Origin: DQWO01 sp964478545
GTDB lineage: Bacteria > Desulfobacterota > Anaeroferrophillalia > Anaeroferrophillales > Anaeroferrophillaceae
Reading direction: 5' to 3'
Length of the DNA stretch: 64,000 nt
NCBI GenBank assembly: GCA_964478545.1
Contig: CAYZIS010000009.1
Location: forward strand, 19,287 to 83,286
Shown in pieces: positions 1-8,552 of this stretch (position 1 is the stretch's first letter; every line of letters starts with the position of its first letter). The notes below the pieces were generated by a model. That model searched no databases. It had not been told where the DNA came from and saw nothing but the letters and a program-made list of their open reading frames with translations. A program made the translations under genes and the position numbers.

Positions 1-2
1 GT

Positions 3-716
3 CAGTCCGTGAAAAACCATTTCGTGGAAATGCACGAGATGGTTTCAATTGGTTCCGGAGCTGAGCGAAAAATGAAATCCTACGGGCTCTCCCGTTATGC
101 CTGTTACTTGATTGTACAAAATGGCGACCCATCCAAGCCGGTCATCGCCAACGGTCAGACCTATTTCGCCATGCAGACCCGAAGGCAGGAATTAGCCGAT
201 GACCAGGCTTTTCAGCGCCTCAAGGAGGATGAAAAGCGCCTTTTTCTGCGCAACGAAATGCGGGAGCACAACAAACAGCTGGTGGAAGCTGCTCAACAGG
301 CTGGTGTTGAATCCAATCTCGACTTTGCCATATTCCAGAACCATGGCTACAAAGGACTGTACGGTGGGCTGGACGCCAAGGGGATTCATAAACATAAAGG
401 ATTGAAAAAGAGCCAACAAATTCTCGACAACATGGGTAGCACCGAACTTGCCGCCAACCTTTTTCGCGCTACGCAAACCGAAGAAAAACTGCGCCGGGAA
501 AATATTCAGGGCAAGACCAAGGCTAACAAAACCCATTTTGAAGTCGGTAAAAAAGTCCGCCAAACCATCGAAGAACTTGGTGGAACCATGCCGGAAAATC
601 TCCCGACACCGGACGAAGACCTAAAGAAACTGAAAAGACGGGTGAAGTCGGCAGGGAAAAAGCTGATCAAAGGGTGTGAACTGCCGGAAAGAGGAACCAC
701 GAATGCACACGAATAG
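3..716 (+). CDS. dinD: DinD-like DNA-damage-inducible protein, 5' end outside the window
   Basis: The visible part follows E. coli DinD closely as remembered: SRYACYLIVQNGDPSKPV, RRQELADDQAF, LYGGLDAKGIH and QTIEELGGTMPE are all present. The family is about 270 residues and the first 50-60 are missing here. The reading frame is open to base 3, so the GTG at 9 is not the true start. DinD is a damage-induced protein of unknown biochemical role and is often carried between hsdM and hsdS, which fits the hsdS that follows. The last eight codons (RGTTNAHE) and the stop lie inside a copy of repeat family A, so the C-terminus was rewritten by the repeat. Confidence 0.9.
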   Translation, partial: QSVKNHFVEMHEMVSIGSGAERKMKSYGLSRYACYLIVQNGDPSKPVIANGQTYFAMQTRRQELADDQAFQRLKEDEKRLFLRNEMREHNKQLVEAAQQAGVESNLDFAIFQNHGYKGLYGGLDAKGIHKHKGLKKSQQILDNMGSTELAANLFRATQTEEKLRRENIQGKTKANKTHFEVGKKVRQTIEELGGTMPENLPTPDEDLKKLKRRVKSAGKKLIKGCELPERGTTNAHE

Positions 717-803
717 ACACGAATGCTTAGAACCACGGACGACACGGAAAAACACGGAATTGAGAACGTTTAATCTTCCGTGCCTTCCGTGCTTTCCGTG
801 GTT
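694..803. repeat. Repeat family A, accacgaa half-unit followed by accacgga palindrome
   Basis: Bases 694-724 carry a half unit with three spaced acgaa/cacgaa motifs that runs through the dinD stop. Bases 731-803 form a palindrome whose arms begin AACCACGGA and end TCCGTGGTT, each arm containing two more spaced CACGGA motifs. The same architecture recurs inside hsdR (6004-6146) and at 37178-37248. It can fold into a long hairpin between dinD and hsdS. Confidence 0.75.
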
Positions 804-836
804 AAAAATAGCCGAGAAACTCAATGAGATTCAGCG

Positions 837-2033
837 ATGAACAAAAAAGATGCTCTCCCAAAAGGATGGAAAAACATAAAGCTTAAAAAGCTTGTTACTC
901 AGGAAATCAAGAATGGCTATTCACCCAACTGTCCTGAAGAACCAAACGGGAGTTGGATTCTGGGCTTAGGAAATTTAACCGAAAACGGGTTTGATCCATC
1001 CCAGGCAAAACCAGCTCCCAAAGGTGATAGCAGAGTAAAAGACTTTTTACTTGAACCTGGTGATTTTTTAATTAGTCGATCTAACACGTTAGACAAGGTT
1101 GGAAGGACAATGTTGTTCAGAGGTGAAATTGAAAACTGCTCTTATCCAGATTTACTCATGAGATTTCGTGTAGATGAAACTTAGGTTACAAATGAATTTT
1201 TGGAGGGGTATTTAAGGAGCTCAGTAGTCAGGAAATACATCCAAGGCTGCGCCTCTGGTACAAGCAACAGCATGGTGAAGATCAATAAAACAATTGTCGA
1301 AAAAATACCTATTGTTTTGCCTCCCCATCCAGAGCAAAAAGCCATTGCCGATTTGCTGTCCACCTGGGATGAGGCCATCGAGAAAACCGAACGGCTGATT
1401 CTGGCGCAGGAGAAGCGGTTTAAACAACTGCTGCGGGAGTTGTTAAGAGAAAAAGTCGAGCTGGGGAAAATTGAATTAGGGAAGGTTTGTAAGATAACAA
1501 AAGGAAAACAGTTAAATATAGCTCATATGAATCGTGATGGTTATTATTATGCCTTAAATGGCGGGATTAAACCATCTGGAAGAACTGATGATTGGAACAC
1601 CAAAGCAGGAACCATAACTATCAGTGAAGGTGGAAACTCATGCGGATATGTAAACTTCAATACACAAAGATTCTGGTCTGGTGGGCATTGTTATTCACTT
1701 CTTAATCTAAAAAAATCTGTAGACTCACACTACCTGTTCTTTTATCTAAAAATGAACGAGCCCAAACTTATGAACTTACGGGTTGGATCTGGACTCCCCA
1801 ACATACAAAAGAAAGACGTTGATCGGTTTAAAATATCGATCCCACCGCTCGCAGAACAGCATCAAATAGCCGAGACATTATCCGCCGCCCAACAGGAAAT
1901 CAACCTGCTGAAACAGCTTGCAGAAAGATACAAAACCCAGAAACGCGGTCTGAGGCAGAAGATGCTCACGGGCGAATGGCGGGTAAAACCTGAAATCATT
2001 ACCCAATATGCGGAAGAGGTGCCATGCAAATAA
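837..2033 (+). pseudogene. hsdS: Type I restriction specificity subunit, interrupted by an in-frame TAG
   Basis: HsdS gives a type I restriction-modification complex its DNA target through two target-recognition domains (TRD) separated by helical spacers. The first part (837-1184) covers most of TRD1, then TAG at 1182-1184 stops it. The same frame continues immediately with VTNEFLEGYLRSS and runs to 2033, with the central spacer (HPEQKAIADLLSTWDEAI) and TRD2 ending in EQHQIAETLSAAQQEI and a second helical spacer. Translation could restart at TTG 1200, which follows no clear ribosome site and would give a protein lacking TRD1. A single base change (for example CAG to TAG) explains the break. 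The 3' end overlaps the next gene by 10 bases. Confidence 0.85.
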
Positions 2034-2623
2034 AGCTTACCTATTACAAACCGCAGACGTTGATCCCGGTTATCGGTCTGCTCTGGGCTCTTTCATCGTG
2101 GGCGCTTTCTAAGCTTTGGGGTTACGGCTTCCTACAAGGCACCGGGCCAACCGCCATCGTGATATTTTTTCTAACAGTCTATGACAAGTGGCTGTGGAAA
2201 TACCCTTTGTTTAACTTAATGAACACAATCCCAAACTTGAACGGCATGTATGAAGGAAAAATATCCTTTCACTGGAACGGACAGGCTGAATCAAAAGACT
2301 GTGAACTAGAAATCAAGCAAACCTGTTCAAACATAAAGGTAAAAACGATTTTCACGAAAGAAGGCGAAAACGATACACAGTCCGTCAGCACCGAAGCATT
2401 CATAAAAACTGACGAGGTTAGCGACCAGCATCTCTATTTTTATTATCGCAGTCGTGGTTCCGGGATGGATGGTGACACTCTTGATCAGCACGAGGGTATG
2501 AATGTTTTGGAGATTCTGAAGAACAACGGATTGATCCAGCTTGATGGATACTATTTTACCAACCGTAATCCTCAAACAAAAGGCTGCATGAAAGCTACGA
2601 AAACAAACAAAGGAGCTAAATAA
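2024..2623 (+). CDS. cap15: Cap15-like CBASS membrane effector (2TM plus beta-barrel)
   Basis: This 199-residue protein has two N-terminal membrane segments (about residues 13-32 and 42-56) followed by YDKWLWKYP and a beta-rich domain. Features typical of the Cap15 / S-2TM-beta effector family are visible: NLNGMYEGKI, ELEIKQTCSNIKV, LYFYYRSRG, a conserved QHEG near residue 160 and GYYFTNRNPQTKG near the end. Cap15 binds a cyclic oligonucleotide through the barrel and disrupts the inner membrane, killing the infected cell. It overlaps hsdS by 10 bases and its TAA overlaps the ATG of the CD-NTase, so it is probably translated from the hsd transcript. Family assignment is from pattern memory, not a search. 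Confidence 0.82.
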   Translation: MQIKLTYYKPQTLIPVIGLLWALSSWALSKLWGYGFLQGTGPTAIVIFFLTVYDKWLWKYPLFNLMNTIPNLNGMYEGKISFHWNGQAESKDCELEIKQTCSNIKVKTIFTKEGENDTQSVSTEAFIKTDEVSDQHLYFYYRSRGSGMDGDTLDQHEGMNVLEILKNNGLIQLDGYYFTNRNPQTKGCMKATKTNKGAK

Positions 2624-3606
2624 TGGATACACATAAACTGTTCTCTGATTTCGATGCTGTAATTCGACTAAACACCTCAAAAATAAGTAAATTAAAAAGC
2701 AACCGCACAGCACTCCGCAATAAAATTAAAGATCACTTCAAAAAGAACAACTGGACCGCACCAAAATTCTACTCTCAGGGTTCCTTCCCTTTGAACACAA
2801 ACCTAAATCCGATCAAAAAAACTACAAGTGATGGAGATGTTAAAGAAGAGTATGACTTGGATGATGGCGTGTATTTCATCTGCCCAAAATCAGAGCGCAA
2901 AGAGCCAGCGACTTATCATGATCGCATCAAGAAGGCTGTGGATGATCATGCCGAAAGCGTCATAGACAAAACAACCTGTGTTAGGGTTGTATACATAGAT
3001 GGACATCACATTGATCTGCCGTCTTATTGGCTTGAAAAGGACGGTAACACACCACAACTTACTCACAAGTCTAAAGGTTTTACTGATAGCGACCCGAAAG
3101 CTTTTAATGAATGGGTTGATGACAATATTTCCAGAGCCAGTAACAATGGTCAACTCCGCAGAATCATCCGCTACTTAAAGGCATGGAAGAATTATCGTGA
3201 AAATAGCAACAGTACTCTGGAGCTACCGTCAGGTTTCATTTTAACGATTTTGGCATGCAATCATTTTTCAAAGAACAGCCGTGATGATCTATCCTTCAAA
3301 GGAACAGTTGAATCTATCAAAAATTCACTAAATTTAAGCTTCACCTGTTATCGTCCAACCGTCCCCACCCATGAGGAGCTTTTGTTTGATTATTCAAAAG
3401 ATACAGTAATAAAAGAGCTAACCAGCCTGATCGACAACGCACAGAAAGCGATTGATTCGGATTGTGAGAAAAAAGCGTCTGAATTCTGGCACAAAGTGTT
3501 TGGGGATCGTTTCCCGTCGGGTAAAGAGAAGGATGAGAAGCCCAAGCAATCTACAGCATCCAACACAACCAGAACAAAGGTCAGTGCTCCATGGGCATCG
3601 TTCTAA
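2623..3606 (+). CDS. CD-NTase (cGAS/DncV-like nucleotidyltransferase) of a CBASS system
   Basis: This 327-residue enzyme should make a cyclic oligonucleotide signal on phage infection. The nucleotidyltransferase signature is clear: QGSFPLNTNLNP (GS at residues 53-54), then EYDLDDGVYF with metal-binding Asp at 78-81, and the third Asp in HHIDLPSYW (131). A helical domain with RIIRYLKAWKNY follows. It resembles clade B/E CD-NTases that pair with Cap15, but I cannot fix the clade. The last ~30 residues are a low-complexity tail (KQSTASNTTRTKV) ending APWASF. In type II CBASS such tails are the site of conjugation by the E2-like partner, here encoded by the next gene, which overlaps by 16 bases. 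Confidence 0.9.
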   Translation: MDTHKLFSDFDAVIRLNTSKISKLKSNRTALRNKIKDHFKKNNWTAPKFYSQGSFPLNTNLNPIKKTTSDGDVKEEYDLDDGVYFICPKSERKEPATYHDRIKKAVDDHAESVIDKTTCVRVVYIDGHHIDLPSYWLEKDGNTPQLTHKSKGFTDSDPKAFNEWVDDNISRASNNGQLRRIIRYLKAWKNYRENSNSTLELPSGFILTILACNHFSKNSRDDLSFKGTVESIKNSLNLSFTCYRPTVPTHEELLFDYSKDTVIKELTSLIDNAQKAIDSDCEKKASEFWHKVFGDRFPSGKEKDEKPKQSTASNTTRTKVSAPWASF

Positions 3607-4223
3607 CAGAACAAGATAAACAAGAGTTGGCTCAAGATTACCCTGCGCTTAACTGTAGTTTGCCGCGAGGGGTAATCTGGGGAACCTTGGAGTTGGCTTG
3701 TTCATTCGATGAGTCCGCAAATGAAGTTGTTCATGAAGACTCATTTGATAATTACATCCGCGACTGTTATGAGATACGCGTCGATTTCAATCAGGCAGAC
3801 ACTTTTGGTTTTCCCAAAGTGTTCGAGGAGTCGGGAATCATTAGAAATTTTGCGGACAGCAATGGTATCAAGCCAGAAGATTTGCATGTAAACAAAGATG
3901 ATGCTGACAGCTGCTGTTTGGGGATCTTCCCTGAATATCATTGGACAGGTGCCGCTTCATTCATACGAGATAAGGTAGTGCCGTTTTTTTACTGGCAGTC
4001 TTATCGACGCTTCTATGAGAAAAAACCATGGAAAGGCTATACACATGGCAACCGTGGCATTGTGGAGGCGATGAGTATGCCTCTCAATGAATCCTCAAAA
4101 GGTCACTCACGTAATAAACGATGCCCATGCGGAAGCGGCCAAAAATACAAAAAATGTTGCATGTCTCGAGATGCGATTCTGCGAAATAAACTATCCAAAT
4201 CTATTACATCTCGAAAGAGTTGA
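3591..4223 (+). CDS. E2-like conjugating protein with C-terminal SEC-C zinc motif (E2-type CBASS)
   Basis: The first ~160 residues read like the bacterial E2 domain of short type II CBASS: GVIWGTLELACSFD, then FGFPKVFEESGIIRN, then DLHVNKDDADSCCLG with candidate catalytic Cys108 or Cys109, and KPWKGYTHGNRGIVEA. The C-terminus has a SEC-C zinc site, CPCGSGQKYKKCC (178-190). No E1 (adenylation) or JAB deconjugase gene is next to it, so this would be the E2-only form. Its likely job is to prime or modify the CD-NTase upstream through the C-terminal tail. The ATG at 3591 lies inside the CD-NTase gene, indicating translational coupling. The E2 call rests on motif pattern and position. Confidence 0.7.
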   Translation: MGIVLTEQDKQELAQDYPALNCSLPRGVIWGTLELACSFDESANEVVHEDSFDNYIRDCYEIRVDFNQADTFGFPKVFEESGIIRNFADSNGIKPEDLHVNKDDADSCCLGIFPEYHWTGAASFIRDKVVPFFYWQSYRRFYEKKPWKGYTHGNRGIVEAMSMPLNESSKGHSRNKRCPCGSGQKYKKCCMSRDAILRNKLSKSITSRKS

Positions 4224-4225
4224 TA

Positions 4226-4288
4226 ATGACCAATTTCCAAATAAACGAAAAGCATCTTTCTCAAATCCCTGCGATTTTGAGTTATTAG
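4226..4288 (+). pseudogene. Relic of an hsdR 5' end (20 codons)
   Basis: This short frame encodes MTNFQINEKHLSQIPAILSY and stops. It nearly repeats the start of hsdR at 5331 (MHNFQINEKHLSQLPA, then an LSY motif a few residues later), with a small deletion after PA. The DNA match is strong across CAGATAAACGAAAAGCATC-type sequence. It is best explained as the leftover start of an hsdR that once directly followed the CBASS genes, before rhuM arrived with a second hsdR start. A translated leader peptide is a weaker alternative. Confidence 0.75.
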
Positions 4289-4297
4289 GGGTGAGTT

Positions 4298-5338
4298 ATG
4301 AATAATGATGGCTTGAAAAACAACTCTGAGCTCATGATCTACCAAACCCCTGATGGGAGTATCAAAATAGATGTCCGCCTTGAGGATGAAAGCGTCTGGC
4401 TGACACAGGCGCATATGGCGAAGCTGTTTCAGGTGAAACCGCAGAATATCACCATGCACCTGAAAAACATCTATGCCGAGGGTGAACTATCCGAAAAGGC
4501 AACTTGTCAGGAATTCTTACAAGTTCAAACCGAGGGTTCCCGTCAGGTTGAACGAAAACGGAAGCTTTACAATCTCGACGCAATTATTTCCGTGGGTTAC
4601 CGTATCCAGTCTCAAGTGGCGACCCACTTCCGCATCTGGGCGACGCAACGACTGAAAGAGTACATTGTCAAAGGCTTTGCGTTAAACGATGACAGATTCA
4701 AAAGTGGTCAATCAATGAACTATTTCACGGAACTGCAGGAACGCATCCGCGAAATTCGGCTCTCCGAGCGGTTTTTTTATCAGAAGATCAAGGACATCTA
4801 CACCACCAGCATTGACTATGACCCCAGGGATGAAAAGACGATTGAGTTCTTCAAGATCGTTCAAAACAAGTTGCTTTGGGCGATCAGCGAACAGACGGCG
4901 GCGGAGCTAATCTATCGTCGCGCGGATGCGGCATTGCCCCTAATGGGAATGCAGTCGTTCGATAAGAAAGGCGTGCCGGTCCGGAAAGGCGATGTTAACA
5001 TCGCCAAAAACTATCTTCAGGAAGATGAAATAAAACTGCTGGGGTTACTGGTGGAACAGTATCTTGCCTTTGCCGAAACCATGGCACAACAGCACACAAC
5101 GATGTATATGAAGGACTGGATTGGGCGGCTTGATGCCATCATTCAACTGAACGGACGGGAACTGCTCACTCACGCCGGAAAGATCAGCCATCAACTGGCG
5201 TTGGAGAAATCGGCCCGGGAGTATGAAAAATACCAAGAAACACAAAAGCAACTTCAGCACAAAGAGAGTCTGCGGGAACTGGAGCAGGATCTAAAGCGGC
5301 TCAAAAAACCTGGGCAGGCTGGAGACGGCAATGCATAA
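4298..5338 (+). CDS. rhuM: RhuM family protein (virulence RhuM / Fic-associated type)
   Basis: This 346-residue protein matches the RhuM family, first noted in a Salmonella pathogenicity island and now frequent inside restriction and defence loci; its biochemical role is not established. Recognisable stretches are SVWLTQAHMAKLFQV (a helix-turn-helix-like region near residue 36), NITMHLKNIY, RKRKLYNLDAIISVGYR and FRIWATQRLKEYIVKGF. The last 70 residues are a charged predicted coiled coil (EKYQETQKQLQHKESL). It starts ten bases after the hsdR relic and overlaps the true hsdR by 8 bases (ATGCATAA). Confidence 0.88.
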   Translation: MNNDGLKNNSELMIYQTPDGSIKIDVRLEDESVWLTQAHMAKLFQVKPQNITMHLKNIYAEGELSEKATCQEFLQVQTEGSRQVERKRKLYNLDAIISVGYRIQSQVATHFRIWATQRLKEYIVKGFALNDDRFKSGQSMNYFTELQERIREIRLSERFFYQKIKDIYTTSIDYDPRDEKTIEFFKIVQNKLLWAISEQTAAELIYRRADAALPLMGMQSFDKKGVPVRKGDVNIAKNYLQEDEIKLLGLLVEQYLAFAETMAQQHTTMYMKDWIGRLDAIIQLNGRELLTHAGKISHQLALEKSAREYEKYQETQKQLQHKESLRELEQDLKRLKKPGQAGDGNA

Positions 5339-8300
5339 CTTTCAGATAAACGAAAAGCATCTTTCTCAACTTCCGGCGGTGCAACTGCTGATATCACTGA
5401 GCTATGAATATATTTCTCCGGTTGAAGCGCTCCGTGAACGACAGGGAAGAGTTGCCAATGTCTTGCTGGAAAACATTCTCCGCAATCAGCTCAAAGAAAT
5501 CAACCGCATTCGCTACAAAGGAAATGAATATCTGTTTAGCGAGGAAAATGTTCAGTCCGCCATCCAGAAGCTGAAAAACATTAAATATGACGGTTTGCTG
5601 AAAACCAATGAAGCAATTTATGATCTGATCACCCTGGGAACGGCCATGGAGCAGACCATCGAGGGTGATTCTAAAAGTTATAATTTGAACTATGTTGACT
5701 GGCACAATCCCGGCCGCAACAGATTTCACGTGACGGTTGAATACAGTGTTGAGCGGTCCCGGAGCACCGAGACCACCCGGCCGGATATTGTCCTCTTTGT
5801 TAACGGCATTCCTTTTTGCGTGATTGAATGCAAAGCCCCACAGATTGAAGTTGAACAGGCAGTCTCCCAATCCATTAGAAATCAGAACGACGACTATATT
5901 CCGAAGTTATTCATCTATACCCAGTTGGTTCTGGCATTCAATAAGAACAGCGCGATGTTCGCAACCACCGGAACTGCAGCAAAGTTCTGGTCCATCTGGA
6001 AGGAACCACGAATGGACACAAATAAACACGAATACAATAAATTGAAGAAACTGGTAGATGAGTCTGTTCGTGTTGAAATTGAACCCAAATCCTTTGAGAT
6101 TCACTCAGAGCAAAATATTAGTGAAGATTCGTGTTCATTCGTGGTTTCGAAAGAGCGTTTGGTGACGGAGCAAGACAAAGCCCTTTTTGCTCTCTGCCGC
6201 CCGGAACGCCTGCTGGAACTGGCTTGGAAGTTCATTGTTTTTGATGGCGGCATTAAAAAGATTGCCCGCTATCAACAGTATTTTGTCATCAAGTCCACTC
6301 TGAACCGGATCAAGCATTTTGACCGTAACGGTTCCCGCAAGGGCGGTGTTATCTGGCACACGCAGGGGTCAGGGAAATCCCTGACCATGGTGATGCTGGC
6401 CCGGAATCTGGCCTTGGATCCGGAGATATTGAATCCTCGCATTGTTCTGGTCACCGACCGGGATGATTTGGACAAGCAGCTGGGTAATACTTTTGCCGCC
6501 TGCGGACTGGAAGCCAATCGGGCAACATCGGGAAGAAATCTGCTGGAGTTGGTAGCTGAAAAAAACTCCGGCATTATCACCACGCTCATTCATAAATTCG
6601 ACAAGGCTTACGCGGTAAGAAAATACCAGGATAAATCCCCCGACATTTTCATTCTTGTGGATGAAAGCCACCGTACCCAGTTCGGCTCGTTTTCCGCCCG
6701 TATGCGCCAGATGTTTCCCCATGCCTGCTATCTGGGATTTACAGGTACTCCGTTGCTGAAAAAAGAGAAAAACAACTTCACCAGGTTCGGAGAACTAGTG
6801 GAGCCGCATTACTCCATTTCACAGGCGGTAGAAGACGGCGCGGTCGTTCCACTCTTGTATGAAGGACGGCATGTGGAGATGACCCAGAACAAGGCTGCTG
6901 TGGACCTCTGGTTCGAGCGTCATACCCAAGGCTTGAGCAAAGAACAGCAGGCGGACCTGAAACGTAAATATGCTCGGGCGGAAATGCTGAACAAGGCTTA
7001 TCAGGTCATTTACATGAGGGCCTTTGATATCAGTGAACACTTTCGGGCTAATTGGCAGGACACCGGGTTCAAGGCACAACTGGTCGCGCCAAATAAGGCT
7101 TCGGCGCTTAAATACCATGCGTATTTGAATGACATCGGCATGGTCAGTTCGGAAGTTGTTATTTCCCCTCCGGATATGCGTGAAGGCTATGAAAAGACGG
7201 ACGATGAAACGACTGATGACGTGGTAAGGTTCTGGCAGAAAATGGTGAAACGCTATGGCAGCAAGGAGGAGTATACCAAGCAGCTCATCAACCAGTTTAA
7301 ACACGGGAGCGATCCCGAAATCCTTATTGTCGTCGATAAGCTCTTAACCGGCTTTGACGCGCCAAGAAACGCGGTACTTTATTTATGCAGGGTTCTCAGG
7401 GAACATTCGTTGCTTCAGGCTATCGCGCGGGTTAACCGGATCCATGAAGGCAAGGAGTTCGGTTTTATCGTCGATTATGCAAATGTTCTTGGTGAGCTGG
7501 ATAAAGCGCTGACCATGTATAGCGCGTTTGAGGGTTTCGACGAATCGGATCTTGTCGGTACTCTTACTTCCATCAACAGCGAAATTGAAAAACTGCCGGG
7601 GCGCTATTCGGATTTATGGGATTTCTTTAAGTCGGTAAAGCATTCTTATGATGAAGAGGCATACGAGGTTTTGCTTGCTGATGATGAATTAAGGGAAGAG
7701 TTTTATAGTCGTCTTTCTGAATTTGGTAAAAACCTCGGTATCGCTCTTTCTTCTGAAAAGTTTTTGTCTGAGACAGATGAAAAAACTCTGTCCAGATACA
7801 AGGCTGATCTCCGGAAATTCCAATCGCTTAAGGCATCTGTCAAGTTGCGCTATGCTGAAGCTATTGATTACCGGGATTATGAGCCGAAAATCAAGAAGCT
7901 GCTGGATACCCATATTCAAGCCAATGAGGTTATCCAGCTCAACGAGCCGGTTAACATCTTCGATGACAAAATGTTCAATCAGGTAAAAGAGGAGCAAGGA
8001 GTTTATCAAACCAGGAAAACCACGGCCTCCAAAGCCGATATGATTGCTCACGCAACGAAAAAAGTGATTACGGAAAAAATGTTCGAAGACCCTGCTTTTT
8101 ACGAAAAATTTTCAAAGCTGATCCAGCGGGCTATTGAAGATTTCAGAGCAAAAAGAATATCGGATCTGGATTATCTCAATAAAGTCGTTGAGGTCAGGAA
8201 TAAAGTCGTCGGCAAGGTTCATGATGATGTTCCTGATAAACTTTCCGGCAATGAAGATGCCATGGCCTATTATGGGATACTGAAACCGTTCCTCGAAAAT

Positions 8301-8552
8301 AACAAATTGAATGAAGAAGACCTTGAAGCTGCCACCGCAGATACGGCCATCGCTCTAAACGGTATTTTGGAAAAACACAAAAAAGTTCATTTCTGGGATG
8401 ATGAGGATGCCCAGAAGCAAACGGTTAATGAGATTGACGATTACCTCTATGATGAACTTAAAACAGAAAGAGGTATCGAACTGTCGCTGGATCAGATGGA
8501 TGACATCATTGAAAAGGTTCTGCAGGTGGCGAAACACCGGAGTTACAAATGA
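5331..8552 (+). CDS. hsdR: Type I restriction enzyme R subunit (ATP-dependent translocase/nuclease)
   Basis: HsdR cuts unmethylated DNA after ATP-driven translocation in complex with HsdM and HsdS. The nuclease motif is present as PDIVLFVNG then VIECKAP (E and K near 166-168). The helicase core has Walker A in HTQGSGKSLTM (about 344), DESHRTQFG (about 443), LGFTGTP, and later motifs DKLLTGFDAP and ARVNR. Length 1073 is normal. Residues about 225-272, between the nuclease and helicase domains, are encoded by an inserted family A palindrome (6004-6146) and read MDTNKHEYNKLKK...EDSCSFVV, unlike the family. The frame stays open, so the enzyme could still be made. The next gene overlaps by 4 bases. 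Confidence 0.95.
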   Translation: MHNFQINEKHLSQLPAVQLLISLSYEYISPVEALRERQGRVANVLLENILRNQLKEINRIRYKGNEYLFSEENVQSAIQKLKNIKYDGLLKTNEAIYDLITLGTAMEQTIEGDSKSYNLNYVDWHNPGRNRFHVTVEYSVERSRSTETTRPDIVLFVNGIPFCVIECKAPQIEVEQAVSQSIRNQNDDYIPKLFIYTQLVLAFNKNSAMFATTGTAAKFWSIWKEPRMDTNKHEYNKLKKLVDESVRVEIEPKSFEIHSEQNISEDSCSFVVSKERLVTEQDKALFALCRPERLLELAWKFIVFDGGIKKIARYQQYFVIKSTLNRIKHFDRNGSRKGGVIWHTQGSGKSLTMVMLARNLALDPEILNPRIVLVTDRDDLDKQLGNTFAACGLEANRATSGRNLLELVAEKNSGIITTLIHKFDKAYAVRKYQDKSPDIFILVDESHRTQFGSFSARMRQMFPHACYLGFTGTPLLKKEKNNFTRFGELVEPHYSISQAVEDGAVVPLLYEGRHVEMTQNKAAVDLWFERHTQGLSKEQQADLKRKYARAEMLNKAYQVIYMRAFDISEHFRANWQDTGFKAQLVAPNKASALKYHAYLNDIGMVSSEVVISPPDMREGYEKTDDETTDDVVRFWQKMVKRYGSKEEYTKQLINQFKHGSDPEILIVVDKLLTGFDAPRNAVLYLCRVLREHSLLQAIARVNRIHEGKEFGFIVDYANVLGELDKALTMYSAFEGFDESDLVGTLTSINSEIEKLPGRYSDLWDFFKSVKHSYDEEAYEVLLADDELREEFYSRLSEFGKNLGIALSSEKFLSETDEKTLSRYKADLRKFQSLKASVKLRYAEAIDYRDYEPKIKKLLDTHIQANEVIQLNEPVNIFDDKMFNQVKEEQGVYQTRKTTASKADMIAHATKKVITEKMFEDPAFYEKFSKLIQRAIEDFRAKRISDLDYLNKVVEVRNKVVGKVHDDVPDKLSGNEDAMAYYGILKPFLENNKLNEEDLEAATADTAIALNGILEKHKKVHFWDDEDAQKQTVNEIDDYLYDELKTERGIELSLDQMDDIIEKVLQVAKHRSYK
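6004..6146. repeat. Repeat family A palindrome inside the hsdR coding sequence
   Basis: The arms are AACCACGAATG at 6004-6014 and CATTCGTGGTT at 6136-6146. The left arm also carries spaced CACAAAT and CACGAAT motifs and the right arm ATTCGTGTTC. The unit has the same form as 694-724 and 731-803. It lies in frame inside hsdR without a stop and supplies about 48 codons. Confidence 0.8.

Noticed and set aside
694..803. CRISPR-like array from the spaced cacgga/cacgaa motifs
   Set aside because: The units are 6-9 bases, arranged as a palindrome, with no regular spacers and no cas genes.
1182..1184. TAG in hsdS as a pyrrolysine codon
   Set aside because: No pyl genes are visible, the position lies in a non-catalytic part of TRD1 and a simple nonsense change explains it.
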